Shown piece after piece: positions 29,460 to 38,095 of a stretch of 64,000 nt of DNA. Location: positions 3,658,001-3,722,000 of the forward strand of contig NZ_CP058910.1 of the NCBI RefSeq assembly GCF_013415885.1, given 5' to 3'. The stretch's first letter is position 1. Every line of letters starts with the position of its first letter. Origin of the DNA: Halosimplex rubrum (GTDB lineage Archaea > Halobacteriota > Halobacteria > Halobacteriales > Haloarculaceae). Made by a program: the position numbers and the translations under genes. The notes under the pieces are model-generated. The model saw only the letters and a list, made by a program, of their open reading frames with translations. It was not told where the DNA came from and did no database searches.

Positions 29460-29760
29460 TACCCCACTTAATGGTTCCGAAAGACGCGCCCACCTTCGTC
29501 CGAAATCACACGACGGCACCGGAGTGACCATCGCGGCCACACCGGGTTTAAGTGTGAGTTCGGGCGTCAGGGGCCGTCCCCGTCACCGCATGTGTCGAGC
29601 GTGGCGGACCACGGGTGACCCCGCTTCCACCGCGCGTCGAACGTATTTCATTCGATGGGCGACCACTGTAAAACCCTTACGAAGCGAGGACCGCCATGTG
29701 AGGGAAAAACACGCGGTAGAAGCGCTCTCTACCGGGAACGAATGGACGGACTTATGTAGG
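29460..29760 (-). promoter_or_regulatory. Candidate tandem rRNA promoters
   Basis: Minus-strand TATA-like elements: CCATTAAGTG (29465-29474), CACTTAAACCC (29543-29553), TAAGGGTTTTACAG (29667-29680), GAAATACG (near 29642-29650) and CCTACATAAGTCC (29748-29760). Haloarchaeal rRNA operons commonly have several tandem promoters; which of these are active cannot be told from sequence. Confidence 0.45.
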
Positions 29761-30051
29761 AGGATCGGCCGAATGGGCGCCGTCAGTGACAGGTCGGTCC
29801 CGGAGCGGCGGATCCGATAGCTGTGTCGACAGGAACCGCCGGAGAACTGCCCGTCCGGGACCGGGGCGCGCGGCGCGCGCGCAAATCGCTCCCCCTGGGG
29901 ACCGCTGGTGGGTCGCATACCCCGGCTTCGCACGGGCCCTCGCGTGCGCGTGGAGTGAGTGAAATCGGGCGACGGTTCGAGTGGGGTCGACGGTCCCGCG
30001 GTCGGGACGAAACGCACCACATAAACGGCCGAACCCGTAATATCCGAGCGA

Positions 30052-30840
30052 ATGCGAGTCGAGACGCTGGGAGACGGTGAGCCCGAGATCGCGGTCGTCG
30101 GCGGGATCCACGGCGACGAGCCCGCGGGCGTCCGGGCGGTCGAGCACTTCGTGGACCGGCGACCCGGAGTCGCCGAGCCGGTGAAGCTCGTGATCGCCAA
30201 CGAGGAGGCCATCGAGCGCGGTGAGCGCTACGTCGAAGCGGACCTGAACCGGTCGTTCCCCGGCCGCGCCGACGGGCGGAGCCACGAGATACGGCTGGCT
30301 CACGAACTCGGCGAGGAGCTCCGCGGCTGCGTGACGCTGTCGCTGCACACCACACAGTCCTACGGCGGGATGTTCGCGCTGGTCGACGAGGTCCGCGACC
30401 TCGCGCGCGAGATCTGTCCCCGCCTGTCGGTCGACGCGGTCGTCGAGACCGGCCACGCCGAGGGGCGGATCTTCGAAGTGGCGCCCGACACCGTCGAAGT
30501 CGAGTGCGGCTACCAGGGTACGGAGCAGGCCGCCGAGAACGCCAAACAGGTCGTCCGCGAGTTCCTCGCCGCCACCGGCGCACTCCCCGACGAGGAGACG
30601 CCACACCAGACCGACCTGCCGGTGTTTCGGCTGGGTGACTCCGTCCCGAAGACCGCCGCCGAGGAGTACGAGGTGTTCGTCGACAACTTCGAGGAGGTGC
30701 TGGCGGGCGAGCGGATCGCGGCCGCCGACGGCGAGGCCGTGGTCGCCGAGGAGGACTTCCACCCCGTCCTGCTGTCGGCGTACGGCTACGAAGACGTGTT
30801 CGGCTACACCGCCGAGCGCGTCGGCACGCTCTCCGGCTGA
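30052..30840 (+). CDS. Succinylglutamate desuccinylase/aspartoacylase-family zinc enzyme
   Basis: 262 residues. Zinc-carboxypeptidase-like site: GGIHGDEPAG (His and Glu ligands near residue 20-23), the DLNRSFPG substrate loop, and LSLHTTQS with the third zinc histidine. The family removes acyl groups from N-acyl amino acids or acts on related amides. Haloarchaeal members are usually annotated only to family level, and no arginine-catabolism genes neighbour it. ATG 30052 lies next to the beginning of the conserved domain, leaving no room for a signal peptide, so it is cytoplasmic. Confidence 0.85.
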   Translation: MRVETLGDGEPEIAVVGGIHGDEPAGVRAVEHFVDRRPGVAEPVKLVIANEEAIERGERYVEADLNRSFPGRADGRSHEIRLAHELGEELRGCVTLSLHTTQSYGGMFALVDEVRDLAREICPRLSVDAVVETGHAEGRIFEVAPDTVEVECGYQGTEQAAENAKQVVREFLAATGALPDEETPHQTDLPVFRLGDSVPKTAAEEYEVFVDNFEEVLAGERIAAADGEAVVAEEDFHPVLLSAYGYEDVFGYTAERVGTLSG

Positions 30841-30989
30841 GGTGCGGTCGCCCCACGCTGGGCGAGGCGGTCCTCACGGTCGGTACTCTCGATATTCGTT
30901 CTCGTACCCGAGCAGTCACCCGACAGGTGCGGCGAGTTCGACCCCGAGTCGCTGGAGGCGCCCGGGCCCGCCCGCGGGATCGCGCGTCG

Positions 30990-31439
30990 TCACTCCTCGT
31001 GGGCCTCGAACTCGACGGTCGTCAGCTCCCGGTCCATCGCGCAGAAGTCGTGGGGCGGGTCGCCGACGACCGTCTCGATGTGGCGCTGTTCGTCGAAGTC
31101 GACCCCCGCGGGCTCGCACAGCTCGTGGCTCGGGCAGTCGGTGTGCGGACAGGGCCCTTCCAGCGAGACCTTGCTGCCGGCGTAGGCGCCCGCGCTCGCG
31201 ACGTTCGCGCGCGCGGTCGCGGGGACGACATCGACGGCGACGACGCCCGAGTCGTGGACGCCGCAGTCGAGCGTGCTCCCGTTCTCGCGGACGGAGTCGA
31301 CGCGGTAGCGCCGTCCCTCGGTGAGGGTGAGACACTGGTCGCGGTACGGACAGCCGTCGCAAGCGCTCGCCTCGCCGCGGTAGACGAACTCCCGGCCGGG
31401 TTCGGCCAGGCGGGACCCGACGAGCGTGAGTGTCGACAT
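30990..31439 (-). CDS. UPF0179 family protein
   Basis: 149 residues beginning MSTLTLVGSRLAEPGREFVY. Contains a set of cysteines typical of this archaeal family: CDGCPYRDQC (three), DCGVH, PCPHTDCPSHELCEP and DFCAMD, able to hold a metal or iron-sulphur cluster. The family occurs across euryarchaea with no established function; a cluster-binding role is inferred from the cysteine pattern. Confidence 0.88.
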   Translation of the reverse strand: MSTLTLVGSRLAEPGREFVYRGEASACDGCPYRDQCLTLTEGRRYRVDSVRENGSTLDCGVHDSGVVAVDVVPATARANVASAGAYAGSKVSLEGPCPHTDCPSHELCEPAGVDFDEQRHIETVVGDPPHDFCAMDRELTTVEFEAHEE

Positions 31440-31533
31440 ACGTGCGGATTGACGGCGACGCGGATTAAGTTTCCCGGCCGAGCGACGGCGAACGAATTCG
31501 GAGGTCGGAGCGGCCCGGCGGGCGGTTCGGCGG

Positions 31534-31917
31534 TCAGTCCGTGCGACCGGTCAGTTCGTCGAGTTTCGCGAAGTAGTCCTCGCGAGGGACCTGGTAGATG
31601 TCGCGGTAGTCGACGTCGCCCGCGGCGAAGCGCTCGGCCAGCCCGACGGCACCGGCCTCGGCGGCGTCGCGGGTCTCGAACTCGTCGGGCGAGCGGTTCA
31701 CCTCGGGTTCGAGGTAGAGCGTGACGACCCACGGGTCGCTCGGTCGCGTCTGAGTCCCCGGGTGCCGACTGCGGCGGCCCTTGGTGAGATAGAGGGTAGG
31801 CAGACACGGCGCGGGGAACGCCGCACCGTCGAACACGTCCGGCCGGTAGGCCAGCACGACCTTCTCGCGCTCCTCGGACCAGACCACCCAGTCGTCGGCC
31901 AGCCCCTCGAATGCCAT
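31534..31917 (-). CDS. Conserved haloarchaeal protein (DUF5820-like)
   Basis: 127 residues, MAFEGLADDWVVWSEEREKV..., with short beta-strands (VVLAYRPDVFDG, PWVVTLYLEP) and a C-terminal helix (EDYFAKLDELTG). Resembles a short haloarchaea-specific family that I recall as DUF5820; that label needs a profile search. Soluble, function unknown. A strong TATA box (32013-32024) lies about 95 nt upstream. Confidence 0.65.
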   Translation of the reverse strand: MAFEGLADDWVVWSEEREKVVLAYRPDVFDGAAFPAPCLPTLYLTKGRRSRHPGTQTRPSDPWVVTLYLEPEVNRSPDEFETRDAAEAGAVGLAERFAAGDVDYRDIYQVPREDYFAKLDELTGRTD

Positions 31918-32012
31918 GTCCCCCGGTCGGCGCCCGCGACCCAAGAGTGTCGCGGTCGAACCGCGTCGCGGATCTCCGGCCGAGGACGCTGGAAGCGCCG
32001 AGGGTCGCACAT

Positions 32013-32024
32013 CATTTATATATT
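32013..32024 (-). promoter_or_regulatory. TATA box of the DUF5820-like gene
   Basis: Minus strand ATATATAAATG, a near-perfect archaeal TATA element; start codon 31917 is about 95 nt downstream, so a leader of about 70 nt is expected. Confidence 0.6.
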
Positions 32025-32127
32025 CGCCCGGCCGCGCGTGGTTTCGAGTAACACGAACCGGACGCATTCGTGCTATTTTCGAGATAGACGTTTCGGAATT
32101 AACGGGGATAAACGTCCGAGTCGCGGA

Positions 32128-32139
32128 AAGGCTTATGCG
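32128..32139 (+). promoter_or_regulatory. Candidate TATA box of the prkA operon
   Basis: AAGGCTTATGCG, about 285 nt upstream of ATG 32423. No closer TATA-like element is seen in the GC-rich stretch before the gene. Confidence 0.45.
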
Positions 32140-32422
32140 TCGGCAGAACTCATATATTATTAGTATCGGTGGTTGCTCCACGGTACGCTGCCCGAGACGC
32201 CGTAGGGTCGCCCGCGCGATTCGCGGTCGGTAGGTGTTCACACGTGACAATAGACTCGCCCCGGCGGTTTCGACGGTCCCCAGTCGTCGAGCGGTGCCGG
32301 CCGGAGGGGAGTGGGCGGTCCCTGGAGCGATGCGCCGGACCACGAGCGGCCTTCGCCGGTCGCGACCGTCAGCACGAGCGCGCTGACGCAAGTACAGTTC
32401 GACGCGAACTGTCCGTGATAGC

Positions 32423-34489
32423 ATGACACAGGAAACCCTCGAAGAGCTGAGTCGAGAGTACAGAGACACGATCCCCGCCGACCTGCGGGAGTACAGGTCG
32501 TTCGACGCGTACCTCGACCAACTCTACGACGAGCCCAAGATCGCCCGCAACGCCCACCAGCGCGTTGCCGACATGTTCGACTACTACGGCACCGAGTACG
32601 ACGAGGACGCCGGCGTCGTCGAGTACGAACTCGCCTCGGAGGACCCACTCAACGACGGCGAGAACACCTTCTACGGACGGATCGTCCACGAGTCGATCCA
32701 CGAGTTCGTCAACAAGGTGAAATCCGGCGCTCGCGGGCTCGGCCCACAGAAACGCATCAAGCTCCTGCTCGGCCCGGTCGGCTCCGGCAAGTCCGACTTC
32801 GACCGCCAGGTGCGTCGCTACTACGAGGACTACACCCGCTCGGACGCCGGGCGGATGTACACCTTCCGGTGGACCAACCTCTGCGACGTGATCGGTGACC
32901 AGGACCCGGCCGACGACACCGTCCGCTCCCCGATGGACCAGGACCCCCTCGTGCTCCTCCCACAGGAGCAGCGCGACCGGGTCATCGAGGACATCAACGA
33001 GGGGCTGGACGCCCCCTACACCATCCGCAACGAGCAGGCGCTCGATCCGGCCAGCGAGTTCTACATGGACCGACTGCTGGCCCACTACGACGACGATCTC
33101 CAGCAGGTGCTGGAGAATCACGTCGAGATCGTCCGGCTGGTCGCCGACGAGAACATGCGCCAGGCCATCGAGACGTTCGAGCCCAAGGACAAGAAAAACC
33201 AGGACGAGACCGAGCTCACGGGCGACGTGAACTACTCGAAGATCGCCGTCTACGGCGAATCGGACCCCCGGGCGTTCGACTACTCCGGGGCGTTCTGTAA
33301 CGCCAACCGCGGCATCTTCTCCGGGGAGGAACTGCTCAAACTACAGCGGGAGTTCCTCTACGACTTCCTGCACGCCACCCAGGAACAGACGATCAAGCCG
33401 AAGAACAACCCCCGGATCGACATCGACCAGGTGATCGTCGGGCGGACGAACATGCCCGAGTACAAGGACAAGAAGGGCGACGAGAAGATGGAGGCGTTCA
33501 ACGACCGCACCAAGCGGATCGACTTCCCGTACGTCCTCCAGTACGAGGAGGAGGCGAAGATCTACCGGAAGATGCTGAACAACGCCGATCTGCCCGACAT
33601 CATCGTCGAGCCCCACACCCTCGAGATGGCCGGCCTGTTCGGCGTGCTCACCCGCATCGAGGAGCCCGACACCGGGACGGTCACGCTCGTCCAGAAGGCC
33701 AAGGCATACAACGGCGAGATCGACGAGGCCGAGGACATCGACGTGAAGAAACTGCGCGACGAGGCCGCCGAGAAGGCGGAGATCGGCGAGGGCATGGAGG
33801 GGGTCTCCCCGCGGTTCATCGGCGACGAGATCGCCGAGGCGATCATGGACTCGATGCACCGCTCGCGCGATTTCCTCTCGCCGCTGACCACCTTCAACCA
33901 CCTCGAAGCCAACATCGAGAACCACGGCTCGATCCCCGAAGACCGGTTCGAGACCTACCACCGCTACCTCGAACTCGTCCGCGAGGAGTACAAGGAGCGG
34001 GCCATCGAGGACGTGCGCCATGCGCTGGCCTACGACGTCGACGAGATCCAGCGCCAGGGCGAGAAGTACATGGACCACGTGATGGCCTACATCGACGACG
34101 ACACCGTCGAGGACGAGATCACGGGCCGCGAGCAGGAACCGGACGAGCAGTTCCTCCGGGGCGTCGAGGAGAAGCTCGACCTGCCCGAAGACAGGAAAGA
34201 CGACTTCCGCCAGGAAGTGAGCAACTGGGTCTCGCGACGCGCGCGCGAAGGAGACACGTTCAATCCGCAGGACAACGACCGCCTGCGCCGCGCCCTCGAA
34301 CGGAAGCTTTGGGAGGACAAGAAGCACAACATCAACTTCTCGGCGCTGGTCTCGTCCGGCGAGATGGACGACGACGAGCGCAACGAGTGGATCGACGCGC
34401 TCATCGAGCAGGGCTACTCCGAGGAGGGCGCGCGGGAGGTGCTAGAGTTCGCCGGTGCGGAGGTCGCAAAGAGCGAGATGGAGGAGTAG
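32423..34489 (+). CDS. prkA1: PrkA-type AAA+ serine protein kinase (first copy)
   Basis: 688 residues. PrkA architecture: N-terminal AAA+ domain with Walker A GPVGSGKS (residues 117-124), a long insertion-rich middle with the family signature NPRIDIDQVIVGRTNMPEY, and the C-terminal kinase-like helical part (ISPRFIGDEIAEA-like VSPRFIGDEIAEAIMDSM, FNHLEANIENHG, ILTLV... DEIQRQGEKYMDHV). Bacterial relatives (PrkA, YeaG) are stress- and nutrient-controlled kinases that work with YeaH and SpoVR/YcgB. Here it heads a gene block with exactly those partners. The next gene starts one base after this stop. Confidence 0.93.
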   Translation: MTQETLEELSREYRDTIPADLREYRSFDAYLDQLYDEPKIARNAHQRVADMFDYYGTEYDEDAGVVEYELASEDPLNDGENTFYGRIVHESIHEFVNKVKSGARGLGPQKRIKLLLGPVGSGKSDFDRQVRRYYEDYTRSDAGRMYTFRWTNLCDVIGDQDPADDTVRSPMDQDPLVLLPQEQRDRVIEDINEGLDAPYTIRNEQALDPASEFYMDRLLAHYDDDLQQVLENHVEIVRLVADENMRQAIETFEPKDKKNQDETELTGDVNYSKIAVYGESDPRAFDYSGAFCNANRGIFSGEELLKLQREFLYDFLHATQEQTIKPKNNPRIDIDQVIVGRTNMPEYKDKKGDEKMEAFNDRTKRIDFPYVLQYEEEAKIYRKMLNNADLPDIIVEPHTLEMAGLFGVLTRIEEPDTGTVTLVQKAKAYNGEIDEAEDIDVKKLRDEAAEKAEIGEGMEGVSPRFIGDEIAEAIMDSMHRSRDFLSPLTTFNHLEANIENHGSIPEDRFETYHRYLELVREEYKERAIEDVRHALAYDVDEIQRQGEKYMDHVMAYIDDDTVEDEITGREQEPDEQFLRGVEEKLDLPEDRKDDFRQEVSNWVSRRAREGDTFNPQDNDRLRRALERKLWEDKKHNINFSALVSSGEMDDDERNEWIDALIEQGYSEEGAREVLEFAGAEVAKSEMEE

Positions 34490-36772
34490 ATGAGCGGCGA
34501 ACAGTTCATCGATGAGGCCGACCGGTCGCTCGACCGCACCTACGAGGAGCCCCGGAGCCTCGCCGAGTACGTCGATCTGGTGTTCGAGCGACCGGGACTG
34601 GCCGCCCACGCCTCGAAGTACCTCCTCAGCGCCATCGAGGCCGCGGGCACCCGCACGGTCATCGAGGAGGGCGACCAGAAGGAGCGCTACCGCTTCTTCG
34701 ACGACCCTCACAACGACGGCGAACACGCCATCCTCGGCAACACCGAGGTGCTCAACGCCTTCGTCGACGACCTGCGTTCGATCGCCGCAGGCCGCGGGAA
34801 AGACGAGAAGATCGTCTGGCTCGACGGGCCCACCGCCACGGGCAAGTCCGAGCTCAAGCGCTGTCTCATCAACGGGCTCCGGGAGTACTCGAAGACCGAC
34901 GAGGGGCGGCGCTACACCGTCGAGTGGAACGTCGCTGGGGCCGGCAGCAGCGGCGCCGGCATCACGTACGCCGACGAGCCGGTGGCCGACGAGGACGACT
35001 GGTACGAGAGCCCCGTCCAGTCCCACCCGCTCTCGGTGTTCCCCGAGGACGTGCGCGAGGGCCTGGTCGCGCAGTTGAACGAGAACCTCGACGACCACAT
35101 CCCCGTCCGCGTCGAGAGCGAACTCGACCCGTTCTGCCGGGAGGCCTACGACTACCTGGAGGAACATTACCGCCGTCAGGGCGTCGAGGCGCTGTTCTCG
35201 GCGATCACCGACCCCCAGCACCTCCGCGTGAAGAACTACGTCGTCGACGTGGGCCGGGGCATCGGCGTCCTCCACTCCGAGGACGAGGGGCCGCCCAAAG
35301 AGCGGCTGGTCGGCTCGTGGATGCGCGGCATGCTCCAGGAACTCGACTCCCGCGGCCGGAAGAACCCACAGGCGTTCTCCTACGACGGCGTCCTCTCGCA
35401 GGGCAACGGTCTCCTGACGGTGGTGGAAGACGCCGCCCAGCACGCCGACCTGCTCCAGAAGCTGCTCAACGTTCCCGACGAGAAGTCGGTGAAGCTGGAC
35501 AAGGGCATCGGGATGGACATCGACACCCAGATGATCATCATCTCGAACCCCGACCTCGAAGCGCAACTGAACCAGCACGCCGACCGGGAGGGCCAGGACC
35601 CGCTGAAGGCCTTGAAGCGCCGGCTGGACAAACACGAGTTCACCTACCTCACCAACCTCTCGCTGGAGACCGAGCTCCTGCGTCGGGAGCTGACCGACGA
35701 GACGGAGGTGTGGGACGCCGACTCGTGGAGCGAGCTGGAGGAGTGGATCCAGGAGCCGCTGACGGTCCACGTCCGCGACGAGCACGACGAAGTCCACGCC
35801 AAGGAGCTCGCCCCCCACGCCCTGGAGGCCGCGGCGCTGTACGCGGTCGTCACCAGGCTCGACGTGAGCGACGTGCCGGGCGGTCACGACCTCGTGGACA
35901 AGGCCCTGTTGTTCGATCGGGGCTACCTCCAGGAGGGCGACGAGCGCGTCGACGCCGACGAGTTCGAGTTCACCGACCAGGGGACCGACGGCGACCACGG
36001 CATCCCGGTCACGTACACGCGCGACGAGATCGCCGACCTGTTCCACGCCGAGCAGGACCGCCACCACGCCGACCTCGACGTGGAGCATGTCGTCATGCCT
36101 CGCGACATCCTCAACGCGATGGCCGAGGACCTGTCGACGGCGCCCGTCTTCTCGAACGCCGAGGCGGCGGACTTCGAGGAGCGCGTGGTTCCGGTGAAAA
36201 ACCACGTCTTCGGCGAGCAGGAGTCGGACGTGCTCGACGCGATGATGCGCGACAAGCGGGTCGACGAGGCCACTGTCGAGGAGTACATCGAGCACGTCTA
36301 CGCGTGGTCGACCGACGAGCGGATCGAGAACGACCGCGGCGAGCACGTCGACCCGGACCCGCTGAAGATGAAGGTGTTCGAGATCGAGCACCTCGGCCGG
36401 TTCGACGACGACGACTACGCCGGCAACCGCCCCGGTGACGCCGTCGAGGCGTTCCGCGAGGACAAGATCATCACCGCCCTCAATCGCCACGCGTGGCAGC
36501 GCCGCGACGAGGAGTTCCGCGTCGCGGACGTCTCGCCAAAGGAGATACCGGTGATCCAGACCGTCCTCGGGAGCCACTCGTGGGACGACGTCAAGCGGAC
36601 CTACGAGGACTTCGACCCCCGGCAGTGGGACGAGCCGCCGAGCGGCACGGAGACGGCCGACCTGAAGGCCGAGACCGTCCAGAACATGCAGGAGATGTAC
36701 GACTACAGCGAGGCGTCGGCCGAGCTGACCAGCCGCCACGTCATGAGCCAGGTGAGTTACAAATGGGACTGA
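34490..36772 (+). CDS. prkA2: PrkA-type AAA+ serine protein kinase (second, divergent copy)
   Basis: 760 residues. A second PrkA-like protein: Walker A GPTATGKS (residues 113-120), the PrkA-type central segment [22 protein letters not shown] and [18 protein letters not shown], and a C-terminal helical region ending SSxxxVSYKWD. Compared with the first copy the motifs are clearly different, so this is an old paralogue rather than a recent duplication; tandem dissimilar PrkAs are characteristic of haloarchaea and suggest a hetero-oligomer. Its stop overlaps the start of the DUF444 gene by 10 bp, implying translational coupling. Confidence 0.88.
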   Translation: MSGEQFIDEADRSLDRTYEEPRSLAEYVDLVFERPGLAAHASKYLLSAIEAAGTRTVIEEGDQKERYRFFDDPHNDGEHAILGNTEVLNAFVDDLRSIAAGRGKDEKIVWLDGPTATGKSELKRCLINGLREYSKTDEGRRYTVEWNVAGAGSSGAGITYADEPVADEDDWYESPVQSHPLSVFPEDVREGLVAQLNENLDDHIPVRVESELDPFCREAYDYLEEHYRRQGVEALFSAITDPQHLRVKNYVVDVGRGIGVLHSEDEGPPKERLVGSWMRGMLQELDSRGRKNPQAFSYDGVLSQGNGLLTVVEDAAQHADLLQKLLNVPDEKSVKLDKGIGMDIDTQMIIISNPDLEAQLNQHADREGQDPLKALKRRLDKHEFTYLTNLSLETELLRRELTDETEVWDADSWSELEEWIQEPLTVHVRDEHDEVHAKELAPHALEAAALYAVVTRLDVSDVPGGHDLVDKALLFDRGYLQEGDERVDADEFEFTDQGTDGDHGIPVTYTRDEIADLFHAEQDRHHADLDVEHVVMPRDILNAMAEDLSTAPVFSNAEAADFEERVVPVKNHVFGEQESDVLDAMMRDKRVDEATVEEYIEHVYAWSTDERIENDRGEHVDPDPLKMKVFEIEHLGRFDDDDYAGNRPGDAVEAFREDKIITALNRHAWQRRDEEFRVADVSPKEIPVIQTVLGSHSWDDVKRTYEDFDPRQWDEPPSGTETADLKAETVQNMQEMYDYSEASAELTSRHVMSQVSYKWD

Positions 36773-38070
36773 GAGACGACCTCGAACGCTACCGCGAGGT
36801 CGGCGAGGACCGCCGCCAGGACCTCTCGGAGTTCATCCAGTACGGCGACCTCGGACAGAGCCGCCCGGACTCGGTCCGGGTGCCGATCAAGATCGTCGAC
36901 CTGCCGGAGTTCGCCTACGACCAACGGGACCAGGGCGGGGTCGGCCAGGGCGACGCCGAGGAGGGCGACCCCGTTGACGCCGAACCCCAACCGGGCGACG
37001 ACGGCGACGACGACGGCGACCCCGGCGAAGAGGGCGGCGAGCACGAGTACTACGAGATGGACCCCGAGGAGTTCGCCCAGGAGTTGGACGAACAACTCGG
37101 CCTCGACCTCGACCCGAAGGGCAAGAAGGTGATCGAGGAGACCGAGGGCGACTTCACGGACATCACCCGGTCGGGCCCCACCTCGACGCTGGACTTCGAG
37201 CGGCTGTTCAAGCAGGGGCTCAAGCGCAAGCTCGCGATGGACTTCGACCGGGACTACGTCCGCGAGGCGCTGAAGATCGACGGCTGGGGGCCCGCGAAGG
37301 TCTTCGAGTGGGCCCGCGGCGAGAACATGCCCGTCTCCCGCGCCTGGATCGACGAGGCCTACGACGAGATCCACGGCGACGAGCGGACGACGTGGGCGAA
37401 CCTGGAGGAGATGCAGGCCGAGACCGAACGGGTCGACACCGCCCAGCGCATCCGCCGGGAGGGTATCGACGAGGTGCCGTTCCGCCGGGAGGACGAGCGC
37501 TACCGCTACCCGGAGATCGTCGAGGAACGGGAGAAGAACGTCGTCGTCGTCAACATCCGCGACGTGTCGGGGTCGATGCGCCAGAAGAAACGGGAACTCG
37601 TCGAGCGAACCTTTACGCCGCTGGACTGGTACCTCCAGGGCAAATACGACAACGCCGAGTTCGTCTACATCGCCCACGACGCCGACGCCTGGGAGGTCGA
37701 GCGCGACGAGTTCTTCGGCATTCGGAGCGGCGGCGGCACGCGCATCTCCAGCGCGTACGAACTCGCCGCCGAACTGCTGGAGGAGTACCCCTGGAGCGAG
37801 TGGAACCGCTACGTCTTCGCCGCGGGCGACTCCGAGAACTCCAGCAACGACACCGAGGAACACGTCGTCCCGTTGATGGAACAGATCCCGGCGAACCTCC
37901 ACGCCTACGTCGAGACCCAGCCGAGCGGGAACGCGATCAACGCGACCCACGCCGAGGAGGTCGAGCGGAGCTTCCGCGACGCCGACGACGTGGCCGTCGC
38001 CTACGTCTCCGGCCCGGACGACGTGGTCGATGCCATCTACGACATCCTCAGCACGGAGGACGACCAATGA
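36763..38070 (+). CDS. yeaH: DUF444 / YeaH-YhbH family protein with von Willebrand factor A domain
   Basis: 435 residues. After an acidic linker (55-95), residues about 255-430 form a VWA-like domain with a metal-ion-dependent adhesion site DVSGSM (Asp267, Ser269, Ser271) and [12 protein letters not shown]. The N-terminal part includes [18 protein letters not shown] [15 protein letters not shown]. YeaH/YhbH proteins are functional partners and probable substrates of PrkA/YeaG kinases. It starts within the previous gene (10-bp overlap). Start ATG 36763 gives the conserved N-terminus [18 protein letters not shown]. Confidence 0.92.
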   Translation: MGLRDDLERYREVGEDRRQDLSEFIQYGDLGQSRPDSVRVPIKIVDLPEFAYDQRDQGGVGQGDAEEGDPVDAEPQPGDDGDDDGDPGEEGGEHEYYEMDPEEFAQELDEQLGLDLDPKGKKVIEETEGDFTDITRSGPTSTLDFERLFKQGLKRKLAMDFDRDYVREALKIDGWGPAKVFEWARGENMPVSRAWIDEAYDEIHGDERTTWANLEEMQAETERVDTAQRIRREGIDEVPFRREDERYRYPEIVEEREKNVVVVNIRDVSGSMRQKKRELVERTFTPLDWYLQGKYDNAEFVYIAHDADAWEVERDEFFGIRSGGGTRISSAYELAAELLEEYPWSEWNRYVFAAGDSENSSNDTEEHVVPLMEQIPANLHAYVETQPSGNAINATHAEEVERSFRDADDVAVAYVSGPDDVVDAIYDILSTEDDQ

Positions 38071-38095
38071 GCGGACCGACCACGGAGAGATCACG

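Larger units (their letters stand above)
29209..30051. other. rRNA leader and multi-promoter region; no protein gene seen
   Basis: Transcribed on the minus strand from about 29750 toward 16S. It contains leader hairpins (CCCGGC/GCCGGG near 29211-29225; CACACGT-GCGA-ACGTGTG at 29257-29274), the 16S processing-stem half, and several promoter-like AT patches. From 29,761 to 30,051 I see only GC-rich spacer preceding the plus-strand aspartoacylase-family gene. Confidence 0.7.
31918..32422. other. 505-bp intergenic region: divergent promoters and long prkA leader
   Basis: AT-rich core (32010-32165) with a minus-strand TATA box (32013-32024) and plus-strand candidates (32128-32139 and the AT run near 32150-32160). 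From there to ATG 32423 is a GC-rich 260-280-nt leader with small hairpins including GTCAGC/GCTGAC (around 32369-32386) and AGTTCG-ACG-CGAACT (32396-32410). No protein gene recognised. Confidence 0.6.

Noticed and set aside
29823..30080. An 85-codon open frame upstream of the aspartoacylase-family gene
   Set aside because: It overlaps the real gene's start in another frame and its composition is arginine-rich and shadow-like.
34442..36739. A 765-codon frame antisense to prkA2, and similar long antisense frames opposite glyA, moeA and hemA
   Set aside because: Each mirrors a recognised gene in the complementary phase and lacks any motif.
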